From an uncultured Lachnospiraceae bacterium (lineage in GTDB: Bacteria > Bacillota > Clostridia > Lachnospirales > Lachnospiraceae), in the NCBI GenBank assembly GCA_910584915.1, contig CAJUDM010000032.1, forward strand, positions 1-47,118: DNA of 47,118 bases. The letters run 5' to 3'. This document shows, piece by piece, positions 9,220-18,253 of the stretch. Numbering within the stretch: position 1 is the first letter of the stretch; each line of letters starts with the position of its first letter. The notes below the pieces were generated by a model that worked only from the letters and a program-made list of their open reading frames with translations, did no database searches and had not been told where the DNA came from. The translations under genes and the position numbers were made by a program.

Positions 9220-10434
9220 TTATTCATTCAACGATGCTATACGAAATTTCTCAGGATGGCTGTGATAATACGCAAGCATTCTCTCCTTCTGATGTCCGAA
9301 TGCCAGATGCCCTGCCAGAACGCCCTGAGCCTCATAGATAGAAAGGTCTTTCTCCACATTGTCCTGATATATAAAAGCCTCATCCCTGCCCATTCCGCTC
9401 TCCCCGGGCTTCTCCGGCCATTTGCCCATCATCAGCCAGCGCTCACGGGAAAACATAATGCACCCGATATTGTAATAACAGTCTAAGATCAGGCTCCCCT
9501 CATTCCGCAGAAACCTCTGCGCCATATCGTCGAAGGTGTCCATCGTATCCCAGAAAAATTCCGCCGTTTCCACCACGTTGAACACCGCACTGAAACGGCT
9601 CCTGTACGCTCTTCCAAAGCGTTTCTCATATTCTTCTCTCTTTCCGCACAGGTTCAGATACGACACATATCCGCAGCAGTTCAGCGGGATCACCGGCGCC
9701 AGAAAACCGATCCTGTATTCCCCGCACTGCTCGATCCTGTGGTATTCCTGTATCATCCGTCCGAAAAAATCTTTTCCGATAAAAATATCCTCATCCAGCT
9801 TCCATATGTATTCCGCCTCCGGGTGCAGTTCCACTGCCAGATTCTGGATAAAGCAGACCTGATTCTGTTCTGTATGAAGGTATGACCAACCGTTTTTCTC
9901 AGCCATTTCATCCAGTGCAGGCACATATTTTCCTGAGGATACAAGACAGTAATCCACTCTGCTGTCCTGATACGCCTCTATCCTGGTTAACGTGCTGTCC
10001 CACAATGCCGGTTCGTATCCCGCCAAAACATAACACAAATATTTCTTTCCTTTGCTGCGGTCCGTAAAATGATACGGAAGATCGCATCTCTCAAGCAGAT
10101 TTCCCTCCGACAGATTCCTCAGATTATAGCTTTCCGTCACCCCGTAGGCCTCCAGCTGTCTGCGCACACTGTCCGAATAATTGATGGAAAGGATCACCTC
10201 TGTGGACGCTTTGTCCAGCTCTCTGATGCGGTAAGGCCCAACCACCGGAATACCTTCATACTCCCTGTAAAATGTGCATTTGAAATTATCTGCTATAAAA
10301 AGTATATTGTTCCCATAGCCATTGGATCGAAGCCACGCTATCACTTCCCCTGTCTGGCTCCCGATCCCCCAGAGCACTATAGATTTATTCAGTTTATTTT
10401 CTTCCGCCAATCTGCTCAAACTGTCCGTGATCAT
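9220..10434 (-). CDS. Rossmann module fused to a GT-A-type glycosyltransferase
   Basis: 404 residues, with an ATG preceded by GGAG at 5-base spacing. Residues 16-110 are the shared module (IVLWGIGSQTGEV, IADNFKC, EYEGIPVVGP, VRRQLEAYGV). The remainder resembles a GT-A fold glycosyltransferase: the acidic motif WKLDEDIFIG is a likely metal/nucleotide-sugar DxD, with an acceptor-side region around DEAFIYQDN. It is not a textbook GT2 sequence, so the family is tentative. Position within the tight minus-strand gene series argues for a role in the same glycan. Confidence 0.75.
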   Translation of the reverse strand: MITDSLSRLAEENKLNKSIVLWGIGSQTGEVIAWLRSNGYGNNILFIADNFKCTFYREYEGIPVVGPYRIRELDKASTEVILSINYSDSVRRQLEAYGVTESYNLRNLSEGNLLERCDLPYHFTDRSKGKKYLCYVLAGYEPALWDSTLTRIEAYQDSRVDYCLVSSGKYVPALDEMAEKNGWSYLHTEQNQVCFIQNLAVELHPEAEYIWKLDEDIFIGKDFFGRMIQEYHRIEQCGEYRIGFLAPVIPLNCCGYVSYLNLCGKREEYEKRFGRAYRSRFSAVFNVVETAEFFWDTMDTFDDMAQRFLRNEGSLILDCYYNIGCIMFSRERWLMMGKWPEKPGESGMGRDEAFIYQDNVEKDLSIYEAQGVLAGHLAFGHQKERMLAYYHSHPEKFRIASLNE

Positions 10435-10472
10435 AAAATCTCCTGCCTCCCCGAAAGCATAAATAGTCCGCC

Positions 10473-11792
10473 TTAATAGATACTGATCATATCCTCACTG
10501 ATACCCATATCCTGCAGCTGCCGTCTGATGTCCTGCGCGTGGAGCTTATTTGCAACAATATACAGCGCATCCGGGTACCGCCTGACCGTTTCCTCGGGGG
10601 GTAATATATTGATTCCTTCTATCTGGGTATTCCAGAGAGCTTCGGAATTATCTGACAAGCAGCAGAGATGTCCTCTGACAAATCTCAACCTCTCCAGAAC
10701 CGTTTTTCCTATCCTGCCGCATCCGAAAACGACTATTCCCCTCTCTATGCCCGCATTCAAAATATCATCCGAAAATCGCTGCTCCTTTTCCCGCTCCTCC
10801 CTCTCGACCACTTCGTCCTGTTCTAAAAGCGCTTTCACTCTCTCCGGCGTCTCATATATCATCTCGCCGACAAAGCTGCTGTATCCGAGATCGCTGTATT
10901 CCTCCAGCAGAGCCCTGTCCTTCTCCAGTTCCTGCAGATATCTGTCAAACAGCTCCTGTCTGTACCTTCCTTTCAGATGCCGCATATTTCCCCGGAAATC
11001 CATATACTTCCACTGATATGCATTGTGCCAGATAAAACGGTCTGTTATATCACGTTTCATCAGCTCCCTTTTCAAAAACTCGTGTTCATCTGCTATCTCA
11101 ACTGTTTTTTTCAAATCATACATGGATGAACCAGGATTGTCGATTCTGTATAAATAGAGTGGAATATCGAGATGATACGCCCTCTCCGCCAGGATGCTCG
11201 TCAAAAATCTGAATGACATATCCTGATAGGAAGCCCCCGGCGATTCATTCATCTTTATTCTTTCTCTCTCCAGAAACTCTTTCCTGAACAGCCCTGTCCA
11301 ATATCTTGTGGTCACGCCGAAGCGTTCCGGCTCTTTTCGATAATCGATCAGGCAGTTGTAATCCTTCTCCTGATACATTCTCGTAATGTAACCGAATCGA
11401 AGTCCGCCGCCGTCGTAAAAATTGGTATAATTTCCGTTTACAAAATCGACATGATGCTTTTCCGCCGTCTCATACAATACTTCAAGCATACAGGGCTCAT
11501 ACATGTCATCGGACTCCAAAACGGAGATATAGATGCCCTTCGCCTCCTGTATCCCCCTGTTTACCTTGTGTCCATAACCGGTATCGGGATCATTGATGAT
11601 CCTGATACGTCTGTCTTTTTCCGCATACGTCCGCAGTATCTCCGGCGTCCTGTCCGTACTTCCGCCGTCTATGCACAAAATTTCCATATCCCGGAAAGTC
11701 TGGCAGAGTACGCTGTCCAGACACTCGTTTATATATTTTTCAGCGTTATGTATCGTGACTATGACTGAAATCCTGATGGCTTCTTTTCCCAC
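10473..11792 (-). CDS. GT2 glycosyltransferase with C-terminal Rossmann module
   Basis: 439 residues from a GTG at 11792, chosen because AGGAG lies 8 bases upstream. Starting further upstream would overlap the neighbouring gene. Residues 5 to about 120 carry the GT2 nucleotide-sugar domain (ISVIVTIHNAEKYINECLDS, ILCIDGGSTDRTPEIL, and VLESDDMYEP in the DxD position). The last 90 residues are the shared module (IVVFGCGRIGKTVLERL, LSDNSEALW, QIEGINILPPEE, IRRQLQDMGI). It probably transfers a sugar at the cytoplasmic membrane face. It is close in layout to the next upstream gene and likely an old tandem duplicate. Confidence 0.9.
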   Translation of the reverse strand: MGKEAIRISVIVTIHNAEKYINECLDSVLCQTFRDMEILCIDGGSTDRTPEILRTYAEKDRRIRIINDPDTGYGHKVNRGIQEAKGIYISVLESDDMYEPCMLEVLYETAEKHHVDFVNGNYTNFYDGGGLRFGYITRMYQEKDYNCLIDYRKEPERFGVTTRYWTGLFRKEFLERERIKMNESPGASYQDMSFRFLTSILAERAYHLDIPLYLYRIDNPGSSMYDLKKTVEIADEHEFLKRELMKRDITDRFIWHNAYQWKYMDFRGNMRHLKGRYRQELFDRYLQELEKDRALLEEYSDLGYSSFVGEMIYETPERVKALLEQDEVVEREEREKEQRFSDDILNAGIERGIVVFGCGRIGKTVLERLRFVRGHLCCLSDNSEALWNTQIEGINILPPEETVRRYPDALYIVANKLHAQDIRRQLQDMGISEDMISIY

Positions 11793-11820
11793 TGTATCCG
11801 CTCCTGTTCTCCGCGTTGTT

Positions 11821-13152
11821 TCAGCTGCCTGAAGGCAATACGGCGATCCGCTCTCCGCATATCCCCATTTCTTCCAGCTGTTCTCTGACAGCCTGACCAT
11901 ATTTGTTCGTGGATATCAATATTTTTGCATCACTGTAGCTCTCCAGAAGCTCCGCCGGGGCACAGATCCTGTATCCGTAAAATTCATCTCCCCACCGCGA
12001 AATATCATTATCACAAAACGCTGCTGTCTCTATCTCATATCTGTCGCAGAAGAGCAGAGCATCCCTCCCGCGATACCCGCATCCGAAAACGACCACTCTA
12101 TCCCGCCCTATTTTATTTAACAGTTTCTGCTCTTCTTCATCCCTCCGCCTTTTGGCATCGAGCCGCCTCTCGGCATAGGCATCCTCATTCCCGATAAGCA
12201 GACACAGCTCATCCCAGACCGCTTTTCCTATATCCTTCTCCGTAATTTTCCCCCGACCAATCTCCACACCAAGTTTTTCCTGAAACCAGCCGATCATCTC
12301 CCGAAATTCTTCGCCCGGTTTTCCGCCATACCGCAGCAATTTTTCATATTCCCCCATGAATACATGAATCATCCTGATATACAGGTAATGGTAAAACAAC
12401 TCCACATTTTTTCCCGTGACCGGATCATCCAACAGTTTCCGAAATTCCTGATACGCAAACCGAAGTCCATACGGCTTATTAGAAGAAGAATCTTCATTAT
12501 CTCTCCTGTAATAATAAAACAAGTCGTCCACATACATGCCTCTCTTCGCATGCAGTAAAAGGAGCAGGCAAAAACCGATATCCTGAAACGCTGCCCCCGA
12601 CGTCTCATTCAGCTTGATCGCATTTTTTATCAGAAAATCCCTTCTATAAATCCCTTTCCAGATATTTACATCGCGCAGATAAAGTTTCGGAAATTCTATG
12701 ACAGAAAGAATCTTCCCGTACACCTCACGGTCTCCCCATACCCTTCCCTCATCATAGATCACTGTACCGCTCCGAAGCACCCTGAACCCTCTGAAATCCG
12801 CTTTCACAAAATCCAACTGATTCTCTTCCGCAATAGCATACAGTTTTTCATACATGGAAAGATCAATGTAATCATCCGTCTCAACTATAGCGACATATTT
12901 CCCTTCCGCCAGTTCGAATCCCATATTGATCTGCTTCCCATAGCTTTTCACTTCGCTATGTATGATTCGGATCCGTTGATCTGACAGTGCATATTCTTCC
13001 AGTATTTCCAACGTGCCGTCCGTCGATCCCGCATCTATGCACAAGATCTCCAATTCACGGAAACTCTGTCCTATAACGCTGTCCATACATTCCCGGATAT
13101 ACTTTTTTACATTCAACGACGGTAAAATAACCGTAATCAATGGTTTTGACAT
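11821..13152 (-). CDS. GT2 glycosyltransferase with C-terminal Rossmann module
   Basis: 443 residues. The GT2 domain begins at the N-terminus (ITVILPSLNVKKYIRECMDS, LCIDAGSTDGTLEILEEYA, and VETDDYID at the DxD position). The C-terminal 95 residues are the shared module (VVVFGCGYRGRDALLF, CDNDISRWGDEFYGY, VREQLEEMGI). GGGGA lies just before the ATG. It has the same domain order as the following gene, with matching motif spacing. It is part of the operon, 16 bases after its upstream neighbour. Donor and acceptor are unknown. Confidence 0.9.
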   Translation of the reverse strand: MSKPLITVILPSLNVKKYIRECMDSVIGQSFRELEILCIDAGSTDGTLEILEEYALSDQRIRIIHSEVKSYGKQINMGFELAEGKYVAIVETDDYIDLSMYEKLYAIAEENQLDFVKADFRGFRVLRSGTVIYDEGRVWGDREVYGKILSVIEFPKLYLRDVNIWKGIYRRDFLIKNAIKLNETSGAAFQDIGFCLLLLLHAKRGMYVDDLFYYYRRDNEDSSSNKPYGLRFAYQEFRKLLDDPVTGKNVELFYHYLYIRMIHVFMGEYEKLLRYGGKPGEEFREMIGWFQEKLGVEIGRGKITEKDIGKAVWDELCLLIGNEDAYAERRLDAKRRRDEEEQKLLNKIGRDRVVVFGCGYRGRDALLFCDRYEIETAAFCDNDISRWGDEFYGYRICAPAELLESYSDAKILISTNKYGQAVREQLEEMGICGERIAVLPSGS

Positions 13153-13168
13153 ATGCTTTCCCCTGTAT

Positions 13169-14566
13169 TTAAAAATGAAACGTCTCCATCAACCATTTTG
13201 CATAGTCAGATACATCACATTTTTCTCTGATCAGACACATATTGTGATCTGATGCCCTTTGCAGCATATCCCGATCCTTGCTGAGTATCTCAATCTTATC
13301 TGCCGTTTTCACCCAGTTATCTACAGATACAATAAAACCGTTTTTCCCGTCCTCTATCAGATCGCTGACGCCGCTCACCTCTGTCACAACCGGTACGGCT
13401 CCACATGCCATCGCTTCCAGCATGGCGAGGCTCATTCCCTCAAAATCGGAGATATTCAGATACACATCCTGTTTCTCCCAGAAATCTGCCATATCCACAG
13501 GCGCTATCCACCCAGCAAGATGAACGCTCTCCTCCAAATGCTTTTCCTCTACATACGCTTGAAGCAACTCCAGGCATTCCCCTTCTCCCGCTATATGAAA
13601 CTCCACATTCAGTTTTCTTTCGACGCAGGCATCTATTATTTCGGGCAGTAAATGCACCCGTTTCTGCTCTTTTCTGAGCCTTGCGGCAAAACCTATCTTT
13701 AACCTGCTGCCCTGAGGCTTTTTCTTTTCAGCCAATGCCGGGAGCTGTATCGGATTCGGTCGGTATAATAATATATCTTTACTCAAGCCATACCTGTTCT
13801 GAAATTCGCTCTGAATTTTTTTGCTGATACATACTATCTTATCAGCCTGGTCTGCCCAGTAACAAAGTGTCTCATATGTATTCTTTTCATCTCCGTGTGC
13901 CACGATAACCACCTGTATCTGGTCCGGAAACACGGATCTCACTATCTGAGCCGCATACAGTGCGACCGATGCGTGCGATATGAAAATACATGGCAGCGAC
14001 TCCGCTATTTTTACCGCCATCTCCTTCACCAGTTCCAATTCTTCCACACCGGAAAAATGCAGACAGTGATCCGCAAATTCATCAAACCTCTCATTCGGTC
14101 CGCACAGCAGGCATGTCCTTACACCAAGTTCAGAAAGCCCGCCAGCCACCATACAACTAAAGCTTTCAACCCCACCCCAGTTTGATCCCGGGAAATATGC
14201 GTCGAAAACAAAGCCTGCTTCTCTTCCTGATTGAACCTTCGGCAATGTAATGTTGATGTCTTTGCTGCAGACCGCCTCTTTCTTTAACTGCCTGACGCCT
14301 GTCCTCTGCCCCCGATACGATATTTCTTCCAACTGCGCCTCGATTTCTTTCCCATACAGATCCGAAAACAACACCCTGCAGCTGTGATCTTTCAATATCC
14401 CGGGAGAACAGATCGGAATGCCGTCTATCGTTCCCCCCCATTTACCCGGATCATTATCCACGAAAAACAGCACGCGATACCCGGCAAACTCCGCCCATTC
14501 ACGATTCTTTGACGCCATTTTTCCTGCCCCGAATATAATGATATCTTCCATGTATTTCTCTCTCAT
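13169..14566 (-). CDS. Rossmann module fused to a GT4-type glycosyltransferase
   Basis: 465 residues. A second ATG at residue 6 (MEDIIIFG) is an equally plausible start. The module comes first here (IIIFGAGKMASKN, FVDNDPGKWGGTIDGIPIC, IEAQLEEI). A GT-B glycosyltransferase of the GT4 kind follows: an N-terminal lobe with FPGSNWGGVESF and a C-terminal lobe with IGFAARLRKEQKR, EFHIAGEGE and the donor-binding DFEGMSLAMLEAMACGAVPVV. GT4 enzymes transfer from NDP-sugars with retention. Placing the module at the opposite end from its GT2 neighbours shows that it behaves as a movable unit. Confidence 0.9.
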   Translation of the reverse strand: MREKYMEDIIIFGAGKMASKNREWAEFAGYRVLFFVDNDPGKWGGTIDGIPICSPGILKDHSCRVLFSDLYGKEIEAQLEEISYRGQRTGVRQLKKEAVCSKDINITLPKVQSGREAGFVFDAYFPGSNWGGVESFSCMVAGGLSELGVRTCLLCGPNERFDEFADHCLHFSGVEELELVKEMAVKIAESLPCIFISHASVALYAAQIVRSVFPDQIQVVIVAHGDEKNTYETLCYWADQADKIVCISKKIQSEFQNRYGLSKDILLYRPNPIQLPALAEKKKPQGSRLKIGFAARLRKEQKRVHLLPEIIDACVERKLNVEFHIAGEGECLELLQAYVEEKHLEESVHLAGWIAPVDMADFWEKQDVYLNISDFEGMSLAMLEAMACGAVPVVTEVSGVSDLIEDGKNGFIVSVDNWVKTADKIEILSKDRDMLQRASDHNMCLIREKCDVSDYAKWLMETFHF

Positions 14567-14597
14567 CTTTTATACCAACTGGCTTTCATTTCCAGTT

Positions 14598-15761
14598 TTA
14601 CCATTCCTTAATACCCAGATCGCTCAACTGCCATATGTACGAAAACGGTAGCCTCTCCTTCAGCATCTCCATGATCTCTGGCTCTGGCTTCTTCAGCGTA
14701 ATACATACGCTCTCTACCTCCGGTAATTCCATCTCCAAGGAATATGCCGTCATTTCCCTGATATCAGCATGTCTTTTATCTATCACATAGGGAATCTCTA
14801 TTTTTATATCTTTTAAATATTCCAACAGACGCCGTGCATTTTGTCCGTACCCGTACAGTGCCATATTACTCAGCCCACGGCTATCTATCTCCCTGCTGAG
14901 AGCAGAAAAAATCCTCTCTTTCCTTTTTTTGAAAGAGTCATATTCCCGTTCCGATATCTGAAGTATTCTGCAGATGACGTCCTCCGAAAGCTCAACCCGC
15001 TCTATAAAAGCGAATACTGTATCCGAAAGTTCCTTGTCTTTCAGCCTCCCATACAACCTCTCCCGCCTGATCCATTCCGCCCAGCCATACGGATTCTTTT
15101 TCATCTTCATATATATATTTTGGGAAAGACCGTCCGGCATATACTCTGTAATATAGATTGCTCTATTGAACCATCTGATCTTCATCCCATCAAACGCCAC
15201 AGCATCCCAGACAACAGCCTCCGTCAGAAATGCTTCATCTGCAAACTCGGGAAACGGATACCTCTTTAATACGGATGTCTTATAAACTTCCGCCTTGTCT
15301 CCCGACAGGGAATATTCCACTCTCTCAAAATTTGTGGTGTCGACATAATCGGAAAACGTTGGAGTTCCCCCTATGATCTCTCCATTTTTATACATCCGCA
15401 GCCCTGAGATTCCCGCATATCTGTCGTCATCCGCTATCTTGGGAAACTCCGTAAGTACAAACCCGATCGCATCTTCTGTCAGACAGTCATCGCTGTCGAC
15501 AATAAAAAAAGCCTCATACTTTGCTAGCGCTGTTCCTGCATTGATCGCCCTGTGCTTCCCGCCGTTCGGTACTTTTCTGTATATGATCGGAAATTCCTGT
15601 GTTTCCTGTGTCCACTGCCGAACCAGATCCTCCGTTTCGTCTTCCGATCCGTCGTCGATTATGATCCACTCAAAATCATGGCTTGTCTGGGTTTTCAATG
15701 ATCTGTACAGATTTCCCAGCGTGTATGCCCGGTTATATGTGGGCGTAAAAACAGTTACCAT
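14598..15761 (-). CDS. GT2 glycosyltransferase with C-terminal Rossmann module (copy 1)
   Basis: 387 residues, with GAGGA upstream of the ATG. The GT2 domain has VTVFTPTYNRAYTLGNLYRS, FEWIIIDDGSEDETEDLV, NAGTALAKYEAFFIVDSDDC (DxD) and the acceptor-side FERVEYSLSGDKAEVYKTS. The last ~93 residues are a diverged shared module (MALYGYGQNARRLLEYL, VIDKRHAD). It closely resembles the protein encoded at 21231-22412 along its length, and each is followed upstream by a GT32-type gene, so the pair was duplicated as a block. Base composition is near that of the left-hand genes, unlike its AT-rich twin. Confidence 0.9.
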   Translation of the reverse strand: MVTVFTPTYNRAYTLGNLYRSLKTQTSHDFEWIIIDDGSEDETEDLVRQWTQETQEFPIIYRKVPNGGKHRAINAGTALAKYEAFFIVDSDDCLTEDAIGFVLTEFPKIADDDRYAGISGLRMYKNGEIIGGTPTFSDYVDTTNFERVEYSLSGDKAEVYKTSVLKRYPFPEFADEAFLTEAVVWDAVAFDGMKIRWFNRAIYITEYMPDGLSQNIYMKMKKNPYGWAEWIRRERLYGRLKDKELSDTVFAFIERVELSEDVICRILQISEREYDSFKKRKERIFSALSREIDSRGLSNMALYGYGQNARRLLEYLKDIKIEIPYVIDKRHADIREMTAYSLEMELPEVESVCITLKKPEPEIMEMLKERLPFSYIWQLSDLGIKEW

Positions 15762-15790
15762 TTATCTTATTCCTCTTCATCGGGATAGTT

Positions 15791-16933
15791 TTATTCTATA
15801 TAACAATATCCGTCATCATCTTTCTGTCGTTCCAAATAATATCTTATATCCTGTCTTACTTCATAAAATTTACTGTCAACCCACGATGCCGCATAATGGT
15901 GAATGGCATACGTACAAACAGGATTTTTTTCCACCCGAAAACTATGCGGGCTCATTCCACAGAGTATCCTTGATGGCAAAACAGTCATTCTATCCACTAT
16001 CTGAAATGTTCCGTCACATTTTAATCCGTGCCGTTTCATGATCTCAGTCTGGATGACTGGGCATGCCTTCAAATTGAGGGTTCCATCCTCCAGAATAAAG
16101 CTTGTATTGTCATAATACTCTTTTATTTCCGCCAGGATCCTATTTCCTTTTACAGCCCCGAATCCTAAACCGAACGCCACATAATCCGGACTTTCAAAGC
16201 CGCAAAAAGCGTCGTTCATCAACAAATCGTCAATATTTTTCAGCAATTCTATATCCGTATCAAGATATACCCCGCCATACTCATTTACAACATCAATACG
16301 AACATAATCTGAGACAAATGCCCACTTCTCCTTTTTATATGCCTCACTGATATACCTGTTTTTATGAATATCGTAATTACTCTCATTCCATTCAATAATC
16401 TGGTAATCAGGACAATATTTTTTCCAACTCTCCATCCATTTTTTATATTGAACGGGAATTCCTTTTTTCCCGAACCAGCAGTAGTGAATTGTTTTGGGTA
16501 TGCGGATATCGTTATAGATCGACAACTTGACTGGAATCGGGATCCGAAGTCTGTCATAATCATTCTGTTTAATCTTCAACATAAAATATAAACAATAATC
16601 AATATTTTTCAGTTTAACTATCTGTTCGAGCTGTGATATTACTTCTCGATAGGCGGCTGTTGTTATAAGTATCACATCACCAATATTGATATCATGAACC
16701 ATCTGCTCTATGGATATAATTGGTATCACAATATTTTGGATATTTTTTATACCACGCTCTTTATTATGATATTTGTTGTCGGCAATTGCCTTTACATATT
16801 TTAATAAATCATATTGGGAAAATTCATTAAAGAAATTATCAAATGCTTTGCCGGAACCAAAACAGAAAATATCTGTTCCCTTGATTCTAATTTCCTTTTT
16901 TAAATTTTCTAAAAAAAGATTTATAAAAAGCAT
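15791..16933 (-). CDS. Rossmann module fused to a GT32-type sugar transferase (copy 1)
   Basis: 380 residues, with AAGGA 9 bases before the ATG. Residues ~15-125 are the shared module (IFCFGSGKAF, IADNKYHNKE). Next comes a glycosyltransferase of the DXD sugar-binding (GT32/Och1/capsular) type: IPKTIHYCWFGKKGIP, WAFVSDYVRIDVVNEYGG and the metal-binding VYLDTDIELL. Its twin is encoded at 22446-23519. It sits at the boundary where the sequence becomes strongly AT-rich. It is likely a retaining transferase using an NDP-hexose; the substrate is unknown. Confidence 0.88.
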   Translation of the reverse strand: MLFINLFLENLKKEIRIKGTDIFCFGSGKAFDNFFNEFSQYDLLKYVKAIADNKYHNKERGIKNIQNIVIPIISIEQMVHDINIGDVILITTAAYREVISQLEQIVKLKNIDYCLYFMLKIKQNDYDRLRIPIPVKLSIYNDIRIPKTIHYCWFGKKGIPVQYKKWMESWKKYCPDYQIIEWNESNYDIHKNRYISEAYKKEKWAFVSDYVRIDVVNEYGGVYLDTDIELLKNIDDLLMNDAFCGFESPDYVAFGLGFGAVKGNRILAEIKEYYDNTSFILEDGTLNLKACPVIQTEIMKRHGLKCDGTFQIVDRMTVLPSRILCGMSPHSFRVEKNPVCTYAIHHYAASWVDSKFYEVRQDIRYYLERQKDDDGYCYIE

Positions 16934-16967
16934 TTTAAAAATTCCTTTTTCTCATAATAAAGTTACA

Positions 16968-18206
16968 CTAAAAATCCACTACTTTCTTCGGTATTATAAT
17001 ATTATGATAACCCAGTTCTTCCAGTTTCTTTCTGACACCAGTATGATACTTTTCTGTTACTCCTAAAATAATTACTGCCTTATCCACATGATTTATAATA
17101 TTATCTATTGCAACAACTTTAACACCGCAAAAAACGGGAGGATTGCTATCCAAATCACTTACAGCAATCGCATCAATTCCAATATTTCTTTTTTTCAAAA
17201 TATTTATTATATCTTTAGCGGCTAATCCCGCACCAAAAACTACTATATTCTCAGCCTTCTCAATTTCAGCTAACTGTTCTTCACTAAGCGTCAGCCACTT
17301 ATTTGTGTATTCTTTATATATGATTGAGTATAAAGACTTCTCAACATAACCCCCAATTTCTAACTCACCATTATTTTCCCCAAACCAGCTTATATTTTTA
17401 TATGTATCATATATATTTTGAAAATATTTCTCTATAGCTCTGTTTTCCCTTTCTGAAAAAATATGAGAATTCCAATATGTCAATATCTGAATCATAATCA
17501 CAAACAGTGATTGAACTCTTCTATAATCTTTAGTATGTGTAATAGAATCTTTTCTATAGCGCTGAATATAATATTCTTTATTGATATCTATCACTTTTTC
17601 TGCGTTCATTGCACACAAAAAAGAAAATAAAATATCTTCGTGTAAAATCTGGTCATAAAACTTTATTTTTTTATCTTCTAAGAACTTTTTTCTTATAAAC
17701 TGTCTACATGCCTCAACTTTCATCTGATGATTATCGGCAAATAGCGTAAATAGTTCTTTACCTGAATAAATTCCATTATAGCCATACCAATAATGGGGTT
17801 CTACGTCTATTTTTGTTTTATTTTCTATATCGTCAGACCATTTTATATTAAAATATACAATATCTACTTGAGCTTCTTCTGCAATACAAAATAATTCTTC
17901 AAGTGCATTTTTCTCAATAAAATCATCTGAATCTACAAACATTACATATTTCCCATTGGCATATTTCAAACCAGTATTTCTTGCTGCTGATAGTCCCAGA
18001 TTTTTTTCATGAGTAATTACTTTAATCCTATTATATTTTAAAGCATATTCTTTCAATATTTTACCGGAATTATCTGTAGATCCATCATCTACACATAACA
18101 ACTCATAATTTTCAAAGCTTTGTTGTAAAATACTTTTTAAGCATTGTTCCAAATAACACTCTACATTATATACAGGAACTATAATTGATACATGAACGCC
18201 ACCCAC
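16968..18206 (-). CDS. GT2 glycosyltransferase with C-terminal Rossmann module
   Basis: 412 residues, starting at GTG with GGGAG 10 bases upstream. GT2 motifs are VSIIVPVYNVECYLEQCLKS, LLCVDDGSTDNSGKIL, LGLSAARNTGLKYANGKYV and FVDSDDFIE. The C-terminal 95 residues are the shared module (IVVFGAGLAAKDIINIL, AVSDLDSN, RKKLEELGYHNIII). The gene is AT-rich like the others up to 26.7 kb. The closest general relatives would be EpsJ/WcaA-like capsular transferases. Confidence 0.9.
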   Translation of the reverse strand: MGGVHVSIIVPVYNVECYLEQCLKSILQQSFENYELLCVDDGSTDNSGKILKEYALKYNRIKVITHEKNLGLSAARNTGLKYANGKYVMFVDSDDFIEKNALEELFCIAEEAQVDIVYFNIKWSDDIENKTKIDVEPHYWYGYNGIYSGKELFTLFADNHQMKVEACRQFIRKKFLEDKKIKFYDQILHEDILFSFLCAMNAEKVIDINKEYYIQRYRKDSITHTKDYRRVQSLFVIMIQILTYWNSHIFSERENRAIEKYFQNIYDTYKNISWFGENNGELEIGGYVEKSLYSIIYKEYTNKWLTLSEEQLAEIEKAENIVVFGAGLAAKDIINILKKRNIGIDAIAVSDLDSNPPVFCGVKVVAIDNIINHVDKAVIILGVTEKYHTGVRKKLEELGYHNIIIPKKVVDF

Positions 18207-18253
18207 CTTGATTTTACTCCCTCTTCGTTAAACTTTTCCAAAAATACTTATAG